Assembly: GCA_017517305.1 (NCBI GenBank)
Contig: JAFWZV010000010.1
Span: 62,001 to 126,000, forward strand
DNA from: Lachnospiraceae bacterium
GTDB taxonomy: Bacteria; Bacillota; Clostridia; Lachnospirales; Lachnospiraceae
Length of the DNA: 64,000 nt
Direction of reading: 5' to 3'
Shown here: in pieces, positions 1 through 8,376 of the stretch
How positions within the stretch are numbered: the stretch's first letter is position 1
How the letters are laid out: each line of letters starts with the position of its first letter
Translations under genes and position numbers: made by a program
The notes under the pieces: model-generated
Seen by the model: the letters and a program-made list of their open reading frames with translations, nothing else
What the model was told of the DNA's origin: nothing
The model's database searches: none

Positions 1-180
1 ATTTTTGACTTCAGAAAAGTTGATTGCTCAAACATGTTTTTTAACATAGTGTACATTTTTAGTATAATGATAATGGTATTTGGAGTTTGTGCAGCTTTAG
101 ATTTACTAAGACAAAAGCTATTCAATTTGTTCAAAAAGAAAGGTAAGAATAGCGAATCAATGTCAGAAAATAATGGTTAA
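1..180 (+). CDS. C-terminal end of a membrane protein (partial)
   Basis: The reading frame is open from the first base and ends at TAA 178-180, giving 59 residues; the start lies outside the window. What is visible is one hydrophobic segment (about residues 12-36, rich in Ile, Met, Phe and Val) followed by a basic tail (LRQKLFNLFKKK) and a polar end. That is typical of the last membrane helix and cytoplasmic tail of a polytopic protein; acyltransferase-3 type enzymes end this way, but nothing diagnostic remains, so the family is not assigned. A small gene follows 26 bp downstream. Confidence 0.6.
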   Translation: MFDFRKVDCSNMFFNIVYIFSIMIMVFGVCAALDLLRQKLFNLFKKKGKNSESMSENNG

Positions 181-206
181 TTGCAGATTAGTATAGGAGA
201 TAAGAT

Positions 207-377
207 ATGGAAACAGTATATTATATAGTTAAAAGCATAGATGGAGATTATGCAAATTTAGTTAGAGAAGATGAACCAAGTGGTGAACCAAAGCTTGTTG
301 CAAGGGCACTGCTGCCTGAAAATATAAGTGAAGGTTGTAGATTAAAATATGAATTTTTACAGTATGAAATATGTTAA
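207..377 (+). CDS. DUF3006-like small protein
   Basis: ATG at 207 with upstream TAGGAGA (194-200) gives a 56-residue acidic protein ending at TAA 375-377. The pattern IDGDYANLVRED near the N-terminus and ALLPENISEGCRLKYEF toward the C-terminus resembles DUF3006-type small proteins (IdGdyA...v...LPe.ikEGdvl). No signal peptide or membrane segment is seen. It probably shares a transcript with the gene ending at 180. Function is unknown in the family. The spacing and motif argue for a real gene despite its size; the family assignment is by eye. Confidence 0.6.
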   Translation: METVYYIVKSIDGDYANLVREDEPSGEPKLVARALLPENISEGCRLKYEFLQYEIC

Positions 378-435
378 TGTAAAAATAGTTCACCAAGGAA
401 ATCTACAAACATATGAACAATTATCGAAATAACTC

Positions 436-464
436 TTGACATTATGTTTTTCGCATGCTATTAT
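436..464 (+). promoter_or_regulatory. Promoter of the riboswitch leader
   Basis: TTGACA (436-441), 17-bp spacer, TATTAT (459-464): a near-consensus housekeeping promoter. The start would fall near 471, just before the riboswitch aptamer. Confidence 0.8.
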
Positions 465-479
465 ACCCTCATAGAAATT

Positions 480-567
480 CCTATGAGGGAGTAGCAGACG
501 TTTATGACGTAATAAGTCAACATCCTGGCCGAAAGGTCTGGCTTATTTTAAATTGCGAGACTCATGT
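480..567 (+). ncRNA. yybP-ykoY (manganese) riboswitch aptamer
   Basis: The segment shows the hallmark pieces of the yybP-ykoY family: closing stem ATGAG (483-487) with CTCAT (561-565), conserved GGGAGTAGC directly after the 5' arm (487-495), and GCGAGA (555-560) just before the 3' arm. The central part holds a GGCC-GAAA-GGTC hairpin (528-538). Family members sense Mn2+ and usually turn on Mn efflux or Mn-related genes. Here the aptamer is followed by a transcription terminator and then an ABC exporter. The assignment rests on motifs, not a covariance-model score. Confidence 0.75.
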
Positions 568-579
568 ATTGCTAATAAA

Positions 580-645
580 GCTATACGTGTGTCTTATTTT
601 TTATGATTTTAACCGGGTATAGCAATTAGCGTACCCGGTCTTTTT
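580..645 (+). terminator. Riboswitch expression platform: terminator with competing antiterminator
   Basis: ACCGGGTA (612-619) pairs with TACCCGGT (632-639), followed by CTTTTTG: an intrinsic terminator. GCTATAC (580-586), just after the aptamer, is exactly complementary to GTATAGC (617-623), which overlaps the left arm of the terminator. The two pairings are mutually exclusive, as expected of a transcriptional switch. Confidence 0.75.
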
Positions 646-659
646 GCGCGTTGCAATGA

Positions 660-864
660 GCCGTGCTGGATAATGGATTAATTGTTCGTTGGGTGCTTGC
701 ACACATAAGAACATATTAATCCATTAGACAATGCGGCGAATGCCGCGACACTGAGCGACACGAAGTGTTGCGATGTGTCAGCACGGCGAGGAGTGACACT
801 GAGTGACACTGAACGACACTGAGCGACACGAAGTGTTGCGATGTGTCAGCACGGCGAGGAGTGA
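660..864 (+). repeat. Repeat-rich structured leader
   Basis: A 51-bp direct repeat lies at 746-796 and 814-864, joined by a decamer-like array (GACACTGAGT, GACACTGAAC, GACACTGAGC). Each copy can form a CGACAC/GTGTTG hairpin. Upstream, TAATGGATTAAT (671-682) pairs with ATTAATCCATTA (714-725) and GCCGTGCTG (660-668) with CAGCACGGC (779-787). There is no convincing open reading frame. The stretch sits between the riboswitch terminator and the ABC transporter start, so it is probably a long structured 5' UTR or an intergenic repeat insertion. Confidence 0.7.
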
Positions 865-897
865 ATTTCCTACACATAAGAAAGGATGGTAAAAATT

Positions 898-1596
898 ATG
901 TTTCTTGAAATCAGCGGAATTAAAAAGCACTTTGGAGAGGGTGATAGCAGAGTAGATGTACTTAAGGGTATCGACCTTCAAATCGAAAAGGGAGAGATTT
1001 GCGTTCTTCTTGGACCATCAGGCTCAGGTAAGTCAACACTTCTTAACATTATAGGAGGAATTGATGATGCAGATAGTGGCTACATATCAATAAATGGTGA
1101 GAAGACTGCAGACATGAATGAAAAATCTCTAACAAAGTATAGAAGAAAGCATCTTGGATACATTTTCCAGATGTATAATCTTATTCCTAATCTAAACATC
1201 AAAGAAAACATCGAGGTTGGCGCGTATCTTAGTGACAATCCTTTAGATGTAGACGAAATTCTTAAAACTCTTGGCTTGTATGAGCATAGACACAAGCTTC
1301 CAAATCAATTGTCAGGTGGCCAGCAGCAGAGATGCGCTATCGGCCGTGCTATAGTTAAAAACCCGGATATTTTACTTTGTGATGAGCCTACAGGTGCTCT
1401 TGATTACAACACTTCAAAGGATATTCTTAAGCTTATTGAAGATGTTAATAAAAAGTATGGAAATACAGTTATAATGGTAACCCACAATGATGCTATAAAA
1501 AATATGGCCGATAGAGTGGTTAAGCTTAGAGATGGTGTTATTCGTAAGAATTACCTTAACGATGAAAAGATTGCTGCTATGGATCTTGATTGGTAG
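898..1596 (+). CDS. ABC transporter ATP-binding protein (MacB/LolD type)
   Basis: A 232-residue nucleotide-binding subunit: Walker A GPSGSGKST at about residues 39-47, Q-loop in IFQMYNLIP, signature LSGGQQQR, Walker B ILLCDEPTGALD, H-loop in VTHND. This is the typical set for ATPases working with FtsX-type permeases. An ATG at 886 lies inside the AAAGGATGG ribosome site, so 898 is the better start. The permease follows after 12 bp with its own GGAGG site. It should energise export or extraction of a substrate at the membrane, for example peptide antibiotics or lipids. The upstream Mn-type riboswitch is unusual for this class. Confidence 0.9.
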   Translation: MFLEISGIKKHFGEGDSRVDVLKGIDLQIEKGEICVLLGPSGSGKSTLLNIIGGIDDADSGYISINGEKTADMNEKSLTKYRRKHLGYIFQMYNLIPNLNIKENIEVGAYLSDNPLDVDEILKTLGLYEHRHKLPNQLSGGQQQRCAIGRAIVKNPDILLCDEPTGALDYNTSKDILKLIEDVNKKYGNTVIMVTHNDAIKNMADRVVKLRDGVIRKNYLNDEKIAAMDLDW

Positions 1597-1608
1597 GAGG
1601 TGTAGATT

Positions 1609-3858
1609 ATGAAGAATCCACTTAATAAACGATTTGTTAGAGAGCTTAAAAGCGATTTTGGAAAGTACATAGTTCTATTTGTATTTATAGTAGCAATGAT
1701 AGCTATAGTTTCAGGTTTTCAGGTTGCTGGAAATAGTATGATAAAGGCTTATGAAGAAAGCTTTGAAAAGTATAATATCGAGGATGGTAATTTTGAGCTT
1801 ACTGCTAAAGCAGATGAAGAGCTTATTAGTAAGATTGAAGAAAATGATGTGACTATCTATGAGAACTTTTACTTAGAAGAGGAAACTACATTAGGTACAA
1901 CAATGAGAATCTTCAAGAATCGTGAAGAGGTAAATAGAGCCTGTTTAATGTCAGGAGAGTTTCCAGTAGCAGATAATGAAATAGCCATAGATAGAATTCA
2001 TGCTAATAAGAATGAGCTTGAGATAGGAGATACTATTATAGTATCAGGTAAAGAACTTAAGATATCAGGATTGGTAGCTCTTACCGACTATAGCGCATTA
2101 TATCAAAGTCCAACAGATACTATGTTTGATACTAAGATGTTTGGTGTTGGTGTAATGACAGAAGAAGGTTTTGAGATTATAGGTGATGACAGACTTCACT
2201 TTAGTTATTCCTGGAGATATGAGGAAAGACCTGTTGATGATATAGAGGCTAAGAAAATGTCAGATGAATTAATGGGGTCTTTGTTACAGTGTACAATGCT
2301 TGAAAATTATATTCCTGCTTATAATAACCAAGCTATACAGTTTACCGGTGATGATATGGGCAGAGATAAATTGATATTTGGAGGTTTCTTATATCTAGTA
2401 GTTGCGATAATTGCCTTTATTTTCGCCATTACAACTAGCAATACTATAACAAAGGAATCAACAGTTATAGGAACTCTTAGAGCTTCTGGATATTCTAAGG
2501 GAGAGCTTATAAGGCATTACCTTGCTATGCCTATGCTGGTTACTCTAATAGCAGCAGTAGTGGGAAATATTTTAGGTTATACTGTCATGGAAGATTTTGC
2601 AGCAGATATGTACTACAACAGCTATTGTCTTACAACCTACGAAATTCTTTGGAATGCCAAGGCCTTTGTCAGTACAACAGTGATACCACTTGTAATAATG
2701 TTTTTGATTAATTTCCTCATACTTGTTAGAAAGTTTAAGCTTTCCCCATTAAGATTTATTAGACGTGATCTTAGCAGAAAAAAGAATAAGAAGGCATTTA
2801 AGCTTAATACTAAAATTAGTATCATGAAGCGCTTTAGACTTAGAATTATATTTCAAAATATGCCTAACTATATCACAATTGTATTTGGTGTACTTTTGGC
2901 TAATGTAATAATGATTTTTGGATTAGCATTTCCTGCTCTTTTGAAAAATCACAGTGAGAAGTTATCTGATAATATGCTGAGTCAGTATCAGTACATATTG
3001 AAAATGCCATCTGAAACAGATAATGAAAGTGCAGAAGCATTTACAGCGTATTCCTTAAAAACTTTAGAGATTAGAGGCTTTACTGAACAGGTAAGCTTAT
3101 TCGGTGTAGTTGATGATAGTAAATATATTGATGTAGATTTTGAAAAAAATACAGTGTTTATATCAAGTGCTTACTCAGAGAAGTACGATGTTCAGGCAGG
3201 TGATACCATAACCTTGAAAGAAGAGTTTGAGGATAAGGAATATAAATTTAAGGTTAAAGGTGTATATGATTATTCCATAGGAATAGCTGTATTTATGGCT
3301 CAGGAGGAGTTAAATACCTTGTTTGGTTATGAGGAGGGATACTTTAATGGATATTTCTCTAATGAGGAAATTACTGATATTGATGATGAGCTTATTGCAA
3401 CAGTTATAACAAAGGATGATATGGATAAGTTATCAAGACAGCTTATGGACTCCATGGGCAATATGATGGGACTATTTTTCGTAGTGGGAATTTTGATGTT
3501 TATGCTTATCATTTATCTGTTATCAAAGATAGTAATTGAAAAGAACTCTCAAAGCATATCTATGGTTAAGATACTTGGTTATGACAATAAGGAGATAAAT
3601 AAGCTTTATATTGTAACAACTGCAATTGTTGTAATAGCATCTCTAATTATTACAATGCCGTTACTAGATTCAGTTATGGCTGTGCTTTTAGAGTATATGT
3701 TCTTTATGTATTCAGGCTGGATGACATACTATGTTCCGATGAGCCAATATGTTCTAGTAGTGGTTGCCGGTATAGCATCCTACGCAGTTATCGCATTCCT
3801 TCAGATGCAGAAGGTAAAAAAGATTCCTATGGAGGATGCACTAAAAACTGTAGAATAA
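1609..3858 (+). CDS. FtsX-like ABC transporter permease
   Basis: A 749-residue permease with duplicated FtsX architecture: N-terminal helix (about 19-41), extracytoplasmic domain (45-250), three helices (about 258-372), a basic linker, then a second helix/ectodomain/three-helix unit (helices near 417-440, 620-642, 660-690, 705-730). This is the organisation of large Firmicute permeases of the BceB/MacB/LolC superfamily. It pairs with the ATPase immediately upstream. Such complexes commonly handle peptide antibiotics or lipoprotein-like substrates; the substrate cannot be read from sequence. A long structured terminator element follows 8 bp after the stop. Confidence 0.88.
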   Translation: MKNPLNKRFVRELKSDFGKYIVLFVFIVAMIAIVSGFQVAGNSMIKAYEESFEKYNIEDGNFELTAKADEELISKIEENDVTIYENFYLEEETTLGTTMRIFKNREEVNRACLMSGEFPVADNEIAIDRIHANKNELEIGDTIIVSGKELKISGLVALTDYSALYQSPTDTMFDTKMFGVGVMTEEGFEIIGDDRLHFSYSWRYEERPVDDIEAKKMSDELMGSLLQCTMLENYIPAYNNQAIQFTGDDMGRDKLIFGGFLYLVVAIIAFIFAITTSNTITKESTVIGTLRASGYSKGELIRHYLAMPMLVTLIAAVVGNILGYTVMEDFAADMYYNSYCLTTYEILWNAKAFVSTTVIPLVIMFLINFLILVRKFKLSPLRFIRRDLSRKKNKKAFKLNTKISIMKRFRLRIIFQNMPNYITIVFGVLLANVIMIFGLAFPALLKNHSEKLSDNMLSQYQYILKMPSETDNESAEAFTAYSLKTLEIRGFTEQVSLFGVVDDSKYIDVDFEKNTVFISSAYSEKYDVQAGDTITLKEEFEDKEYKFKVKGVYDYSIGIAVFMAQEELNTLFGYEEGYFNGYFSNEEITDIDDELIATVITKDDMDKLSRQLMDSMGNMMGLFFVVGILMFMLIIYLLSKIVIEKNSQSISMVKILGYDNKEINKLYIVTTAIVVIASLIITMPLLDSVMAVLLEYMFFMYSGWMTYYVPMSQYVLVVVAGIASYAVIAFLQMQKVKKIPMEDALKTVE

Positions 3859-3865
3859 AAGAAAA

Positions 3866-3977
3866 GCGGTTGTGCGAGTTAAATGTACTGGCCGGCCTGC
3901 CTAGGGATTGGACCGCGCAGCATAGTCCAACCCTGTTGCGGCCGAAATATAGTATATTGGCGCACAACCTCTTTTTA
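3866..3977 (+). terminator. Long hairpin terminator containing a conserved core element (copy A)
   Basis: Outer stem GGTTGTGCG (3868-3876) pairs with CGCACAACC (3961-3969), followed by TCTTTTT. Inside lie ATGTACT/AGTATAT, GGCC/GGCC, AGGG/CCCT and TTGGAC/GTCCAA helices forming one extended hairpin of about 100 nt. The core (GGCCGGCCTGCCTAGGGAT ... ACCCTGTTGCGGCC) recurs in reverse-complement form at 50238-50310. Confidence 0.75.
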
Positions 3978-3991
3978 TACCTACAGTATAG

Positions 3992-4020
3992 TTGCCTGAT
4001 TTGATTAAAAGTGTTATATT
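3992..4020 (+). promoter_or_regulatory. Promoter for the lipoprotein gene
   Basis: TTGCCT (3992-3997), 17-bp spacer, TATATT (4015-4020), located after the terminator and 52 bp before the ATG at 4073. Confidence 0.55.
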
Positions 4021-4072
4021 ATGCTGTAACTTGTTGTCATATGTAAAAATCATTGATTAGGAGGCTGGTTTT

Positions 4073-4648
4073 ATGGGAGCTATTCGTAATGCATCAGATA
4101 AACAGAAATTAATTATATTGTCTTTAGGTAGTATTATATTAGTATGTATATTATGTTTATCAGGTTGCAATAAGAAATCAGCTAAAATTCCTGCTCTAGA
4201 TGGGCTTTCTCTACATTCTGATGAATTACTTCTAGAGGAATTAAAGGGAGTTGATAGAAAAGATTTAAATGAAGCATGGGGTAATCCAGATGAATTTGGA
4301 ATGGGATTGCCTTTTGATATTTGGTATTTGGAAGATGAGTTTGAGAAGAGAGGAGACTTTATTAGGGTATTTTACAACGATGGTAAGGTATCAAGTGTAA
4401 GTTATACAGCTGTATTTTATGCTACTATACTTGAGGTGCATGAGAATCATATTCTTGTGAAGCCAGTAGAGGGAGAGTGGGAGCTAAATAGCACAGACCA
4501 AATAATAGTGTATACAGATAAAACACCAGAGCAGACAAAGGTACAATTTGTTGAGGGTGTAAATATTAAAATATGCTATAATGGGTTGATTATGGAAACA
4601 TATCCTGCACAGATTAATCATGACTCTCTAGAAATATACATTGAATAA
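4073..4648 (+). CDS. Hypothetical lipoprotein
   Basis: A 191-residue protein with a polar N-terminus, hydrophobic stretch (about 13-30) and lipobox LSGC, so it should be lipid-anchored outside the membrane. The first half of the mature part contains DLNEAWGNPDEF and an FYNDGKVSSVSY strand, recalling SmpA/OmlA-like folds; the second half (VYTDKTPEQ, FVEGVNIKICYNG, ETYPAQI) resembles small beta-domains common in Firmicute lipoproteins (DUF3221-like). GGAGG at 4060-4064 supports the start. The MATE gene follows after 30 bp and could be co-transcribed. Function unknown. Confidence 0.7.
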   Translation: MGAIRNASDKQKLIILSLGSIILVCILCLSGCNKKSAKIPALDGLSLHSDELLLEELKGVDRKDLNEAWGNPDEFGMGLPFDIWYLEDEFEKRGDFIRVFYNDGKVSSVSYTAVFYATILEVHENHILVKPVEGEWELNSTDQIIVYTDKTPEQTKVQFVEGVNIKICYNGLIMETYPAQINHDSLEIYIE

Positions 4649-4678
4649 TACTTTTACTTAATATGTGAGGCGATAATT

Positions 4679-6079
4679 ATGATAAGGGAATTCAAGAGAA
4701 AATTCATAGGCGACAAGGAATTCTATAAGTACATAATATTTCTAGCCCTTCCTATGATTGCACAGAATGCCATAACAAGCTTTGTCAGCTTTCTGGATAA
4801 TATTATGGTTGGTAAGATTGGAACAGAGCAAATGTCCGGTGTTGCCATAGTTAACCAACTTATATTTGTATTTAACATAGCTATATTTGGAGCGGTTTCA
4901 GGAGCCGGAATATTTGGAACTCAGTTTTATGGCAAGGGAGATTACGAAGGGCAAAAGTATGCATTTCGATTTAAGATGTACGCGGCAGTTTGTATAACAG
5001 CTATAGCCTTGTATTTATTCTTCTTCGCAGGAACGGAGCTTATTAATCTGTATCTTACAGATAGCGGTGATGTGGGCGATATAGGTCTTGCATTAAAGTA
5101 TGGTGAAGAATATTTAGGTATAATGATGATAGGACTTGTTCCTTTTGCCCTAAGTCAGACCTACATAAATTCCATTAGGGAGACGGGGCACACAGTAATT
5201 CCTATGGTTGCAGGAATTGTGGCTATGCTTACAAACCTAGCACTTGATATTATCTTAATATTTGGCATAGATGGTTTTGTACCTGCTATGGGTGTAAAGG
5301 GTGCGGCAATAGCAACAGTAATATCGAGATTTGCAGAATTTATTATAGTTGTTATATGGACTCATACTCATAAGGAGAAGAATCCATACATTAAAGGTGC
5401 ATATAAGGGATTCAGCATACCAAGGAGAATACTTAAGGATATTCTTATTACAGGAACTCCACTTATGGTAAATGAGTTCTTATGGGCAGCAGGTATGGCA
5501 ACCATAGTGCAATGCTACGCAGTCAGGGGATTAGAGGTTGTGGCAGCTCAGAATATATCATCTACCATAACAAACCTTTTCAACGTAGTATATATACAGC
5601 TTGGTGCCTGTATAGCCATAGTGGTTGGTCAGAGACTTGGAGCAGGTCTTATAGATGAAGCTAGGGATGTGGCTAGAAAGATGATGTTCTTTAGTGTTGT
5701 TGCCTGTGCTTTTGTGGCTGTAATTATGATTATTGTTGGTGGATATTTTCCAGATATATATGAGACCGAGGAAAGCATAAAGGATTTGGCAAGAACATTT
5801 ATAACTATATCGGCTATAATAATGCCAGTTTGTGCTTTCTGTCACTGTAGCTACTTTACATTAAGGTCAGGAGGAAAGACAATTATTACCTTCCTTTTTG
5901 ATAGCGTGTACACATGGGTAATTGTAATTCCTGTGGCTACATTACTTGCCAAGTACACTAGCTTAGGGATAGCGCTAGTATTTTTGTTAGTACAAAGCTT
6001 AGAATTCATTAAGGCTATAATCGGATTCTTTATGGTAAAGAGTGGAGTATGGCTTAATAATATGGTAGAAAAAATATAA
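4679..6079 (+). CDS. MATE family multidrug efflux transporter
   Basis: A 466-residue polytopic protein, the usual MATE length, with about 12 predicted helices in two similar halves. Family-typical segments include the first-helix stretch LALPMIAQNAITSFVSFLDNI followed by MVGKIGTEQMSGVAI, NLALDIILIFG at the end of the first half and GTPLMVNEFLWAAG at the start of the second. MATE proteins expel cationic drugs and metabolites using H+ or Na+ gradients. The GTGAGGCG upstream (4662-4669) is an acceptable ribosome site. No regulator is adjacent; substrate unknown. Confidence 0.92.
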   Translation: MIREFKRKFIGDKEFYKYIIFLALPMIAQNAITSFVSFLDNIMVGKIGTEQMSGVAIVNQLIFVFNIAIFGAVSGAGIFGTQFYGKGDYEGQKYAFRFKMYAAVCITAIALYLFFFAGTELINLYLTDSGDVGDIGLALKYGEEYLGIMMIGLVPFALSQTYINSIRETGHTVIPMVAGIVAMLTNLALDIILIFGIDGFVPAMGVKGAAIATVISRFAEFIIVVIWTHTHKEKNPYIKGAYKGFSIPRRILKDILITGTPLMVNEFLWAAGMATIVQCYAVRGLEVVAAQNISSTITNLFNVVYIQLGACIAIVVGQRLGAGLIDEARDVARKMMFFSVVACAFVAVIMIIVGGYFPDIYETEESIKDLARTFITISAIIMPVCAFCHCSYFTLRSGGKTIITFLFDSVYTWVIVIPVATLLAKYTSLGIALVFLLVQSLEFIKAIIGFFMVKSGVWLNNMVEKI

Positions 6080-6169
6080 AACTAAGTAGTGTTTTCCATA
6101 AAATAGAGCATTTATGCAGTATATTACATATAGTTATAAATTCTTTGTTCGAAAGGAAGGAAATGTGTT

Positions 6170-6415
6170 ATGGAAAAGATTAAAGGGAAAAAGAAAATAG
6201 GAATAATTATAATAGTTATAGTTTTGATTATATTATTATTTCCAATTCCACTTCATTATAAGGATGGAGGCACTGTTGAATATAAGGCTATAGCATATAG
6301 TGTAACAGATTATCATGCTATACACAGTGCAGAGGGTGAATATCTTGTTGGACAAACTATAGAGATTTTTGGTATTGAAGTATTTGATAACACAAGAGTA
6401 GAGAAGATCAATTAG
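6170..6415 (+). CDS. Small membrane-anchored protein
   Basis: An 81-residue protein: basic start MEKIKGKKK, one strong helix (about 10-27), then a short exported domain beginning PIPLHYKDGGTVEYKA and ending IEIFGIEVFDNTRVEKIN. The YKDGGTVEYKA and EIFG patterns recur in small uncharacterised Lachnospiraceae proteins. AAAGGAAGGAAA precedes the ATG. It stands alone between the MATE gene and a terminator, so it may be the last gene of that transcript. Function unknown. Confidence 0.65.
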   Translation: MEKIKGKKKIGIIIIVIVLIILLFPIPLHYKDGGTVEYKAIAYSVTDYHAIHSAEGEYLVGQTIEIFGIEVFDNTRVEKIN

Positions 6416-6450
6416 AAAATATATAGATTTTGATCTTATATAATAATATG

Positions 6451-6493
6451 CCTAGAATAGGGTTTAATAATAAAACCTTATTCTAGGCTTTTT
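6451..6493 (+). terminator. Intrinsic terminator
   Basis: CCTAGAATAGGGTTT (6451-6465) pairs with AAACCTTATTCTAGG (6473-6487), followed by CTTTTTC. It closes the transcript of the small membrane protein. Confidence 0.85.
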
Positions 6494-6537
6494 CTATGGT
6501 GTGTGTTATAATTTTGATTAATAATAAGGAGAGGGTT

Positions 6538-6894
6538 ATGAAAGAAACATTTTCTATGACTACTAGAGAGTCAATAATAGAATATTGTATGGAATTTGAT
6601 GATGTGTACGCCGACACACCATTTAAGGATCCTAATTGGATACTTCTTAGATATAGGAAGAATACCAAGGCTTTTGCATGGACCTATGAGAAGGATGGGT
6701 ACATCTGTGTCAATGTAAAGGTTGACCCTGAGTGGAAGGATATATGGAGGAGTACATACAAATCAGTAATTCCAGGATATCATCAAAATAAGAATCATTG
6801 GAATACTATAATATTAGATGGTTCTATTCCTGATAATGAAATCAGGAGGATGATAGGTGAAAGCTATGATTTAATTGCAAGTGGGAAGAATTAA
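6538..6894 (+). CDS. MmcQ/YjbR family protein
   Basis: A 118-residue protein of the MmcQ/YjbR (DUF419) family, seen in the motifs DVYADTPFKDPNWILLRYRKN, FAWTYEKDGYICVNVKVDP, and the C-terminal HQNKNHWNTIILDGSIPDNEI followed by a final helix ending YDLIASGKN. The fold is CyaY-like and thought to bind nucleic acid; the biological role is unknown. The start at 6538 is chosen because AAGGAGAGG (6527-6535) precedes it; an in-frame ATG at 6496 would begin inside the preceding terminator. Confidence 0.88.
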   Translation: MKETFSMTTRESIIEYCMEFDDVYADTPFKDPNWILLRYRKNTKAFAWTYEKDGYICVNVKVDPEWKDIWRSTYKSVIPGYHQNKNHWNTIILDGSIPDNEIRRMIGESYDLIASGKN

Positions 6895-6911
6895 TGTAAG
6901 GGAGGTTGCCT

Positions 6912-8222
6912 ATGAAGAGTAAGAAGATTATTGTAACGATTTTGGTGTTATTGCTTGTGGCCTGTGCTGCTGTTTTAACTATATTATTCCTGAAAAAAAA
7001 GGAGTCCTACAGAATTATCAAGGTTTATGAGTATGAAGGGGAAGGTGTGGTAAATAGAGATTCTACAGGTGATATAGAGCCATATACAAATATGGTTTTA
7101 GAGTCAGGTGATAATGTTAAGCTTAATTCGGGACTTATGAATCTTAAGCTTGATGATGACAAATATGTATATGTTGAAGAACAAACAGAATTTACATTAG
7201 TGGCTACAGGTACAAAGGAAAATAGCAAAACAAGTATTGAGCTAAAAAGCGGAGCTATCACTAATGATATACAGAAGAAGCTTAATGGTGAGTCCTCTTA
7301 TGAGATTAATACACCTAATGTTACTATTTCAGTTAGAGGAACAAACTACCGTGTAAATGTATATGAGGATTCTAAAGGTGCTACCTGTTCAAGGATTTCC
7401 GTATTCGATGGAACAGTTGTAACCAAGCTTATAAATGCTGATGGAACTATATCTGATGAGGAAGTAACTGTTGATTCAGGATATGAGGTTATAGTATTTA
7501 CTGATGATAACACTACAGATTATCAGGGCGATGTACAAGAGATTGACTATTCAACACTTCCACAGTCAGTTGGTGGTACTTTAGAAGAGGGTCAGTCCGA
7601 TGCAGATATTAAGGAAGACACAACCGAAGATGCAAATTCTGAGGAAAATGAGCAGGTAGAAGCAGACCTTACTGCTGAGGAGATAGATAGTCTTACTATA
7701 TTTGCAAAATATGTAACCTCAACTCAGGCACCGGCAGCAGAATCTATAGAGAATATGACTCTTCAGATGTCTGATGAGGTTGTAATGACGATGATAGGAA
7801 CCCTTGCAAATGATGCTATGGGATATAATGATGAAGCAGACAGCCTGAAAACATATGTCGTCTCAGGTACTCATGATGCAGGATATATGTCTGTATCTAA
7901 GGAGGACATAGACACCTATGTTGCAAATGTATTCGATTACACAGGCATAGTCTATTATGAGCAGGGTAATGTTATGGCCGGAGCAAATGGCTATGAAATC
8001 TGGGAACATCAGGGATTCTGTGATACTACAATAACCATAAATGAAACCTATATGGAGGGAGAAAACTATGTGATTAAGGGTGTTGCAAATCTTAATTACA
8101 GTGATATATTTGACCCTATGTTTATGGATGCAGAGTTTACATTTACTGTAAGAAGAAATCCGGATAGTCCATTTGGATTTACCTATGTGGACCTTGTGTT
8201 TGGAAAGGTAACTAAGTATTAA
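6912..8222 (+). CDS. FecR-domain membrane-anchored protein
   Basis: A 436-residue protein with one N-terminal helix (about 6-27), then a FecR-like beta domain (about 50-200): VLESGDNVKLNSG, DDDKYVYVEEQTEF, ELKSGAI, YEINTPNVTISVRGTNYRV, ISVFDGTV. An acidic linker (about 205-255) leads to a C-terminal domain of unknown family. In Gram-positives stand-alone FecR domains occur in surface proteins and are not tied to iron-citrate signalling. GGAGG (6901-6905) selects the ATG at 6912 over an upstream TTG. The gene begins 17 bp after yjbR. Function not assigned. Confidence 0.75.
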   Translation: MKSKKIIVTILVLLLVACAAVLTILFLKKKESYRIIKVYEYEGEGVVNRDSTGDIEPYTNMVLESGDNVKLNSGLMNLKLDDDKYVYVEEQTEFTLVATGTKENSKTSIELKSGAITNDIQKKLNGESSYEINTPNVTISVRGTNYRVNVYEDSKGATCSRISVFDGTVVTKLINADGTISDEEVTVDSGYEVIVFTDDNTTDYQGDVQEIDYSTLPQSVGGTLEEGQSDADIKEDTTEDANSEENEQVEADLTAEEIDSLTIFAKYVTSTQAPAAESIENMTLQMSDEVVMTMIGTLANDAMGYNDEADSLKTYVVSGTHDAGYMSVSKEDIDTYVANVFDYTGIVYYEQGNVMAGANGYEIWEHQGFCDTTITINETYMEGENYVIKGVANLNYSDIFDPMFMDAEFTFTVRRNPDSPFGFTYVDLVFGKVTKY

Positions 8223-8376
8223 TACAATAATTATTTGCAATATTTGGTAGGGCTATAATAGTTAGTGATCCTTTGCATATGAAAAGAGCGATGCTGTTGG
8301 CTAAGGATGCTGGCATATAAGTGGTATAGGATATTTGAATAGAAATATTAATTTTATTATATTTAAGGGGGATTTT

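Noticed and set aside
746-864. Possible CRISPR array
   Set aside because: Only two long repeats joined by related decamers, no unique spacers and no cas genes.
778-981. 67-residue - strand frame across the repeats
   Set aside because: It lies antisense to the repeat region and the ABC gene start, with no ribosome site; composition follows the repeats.
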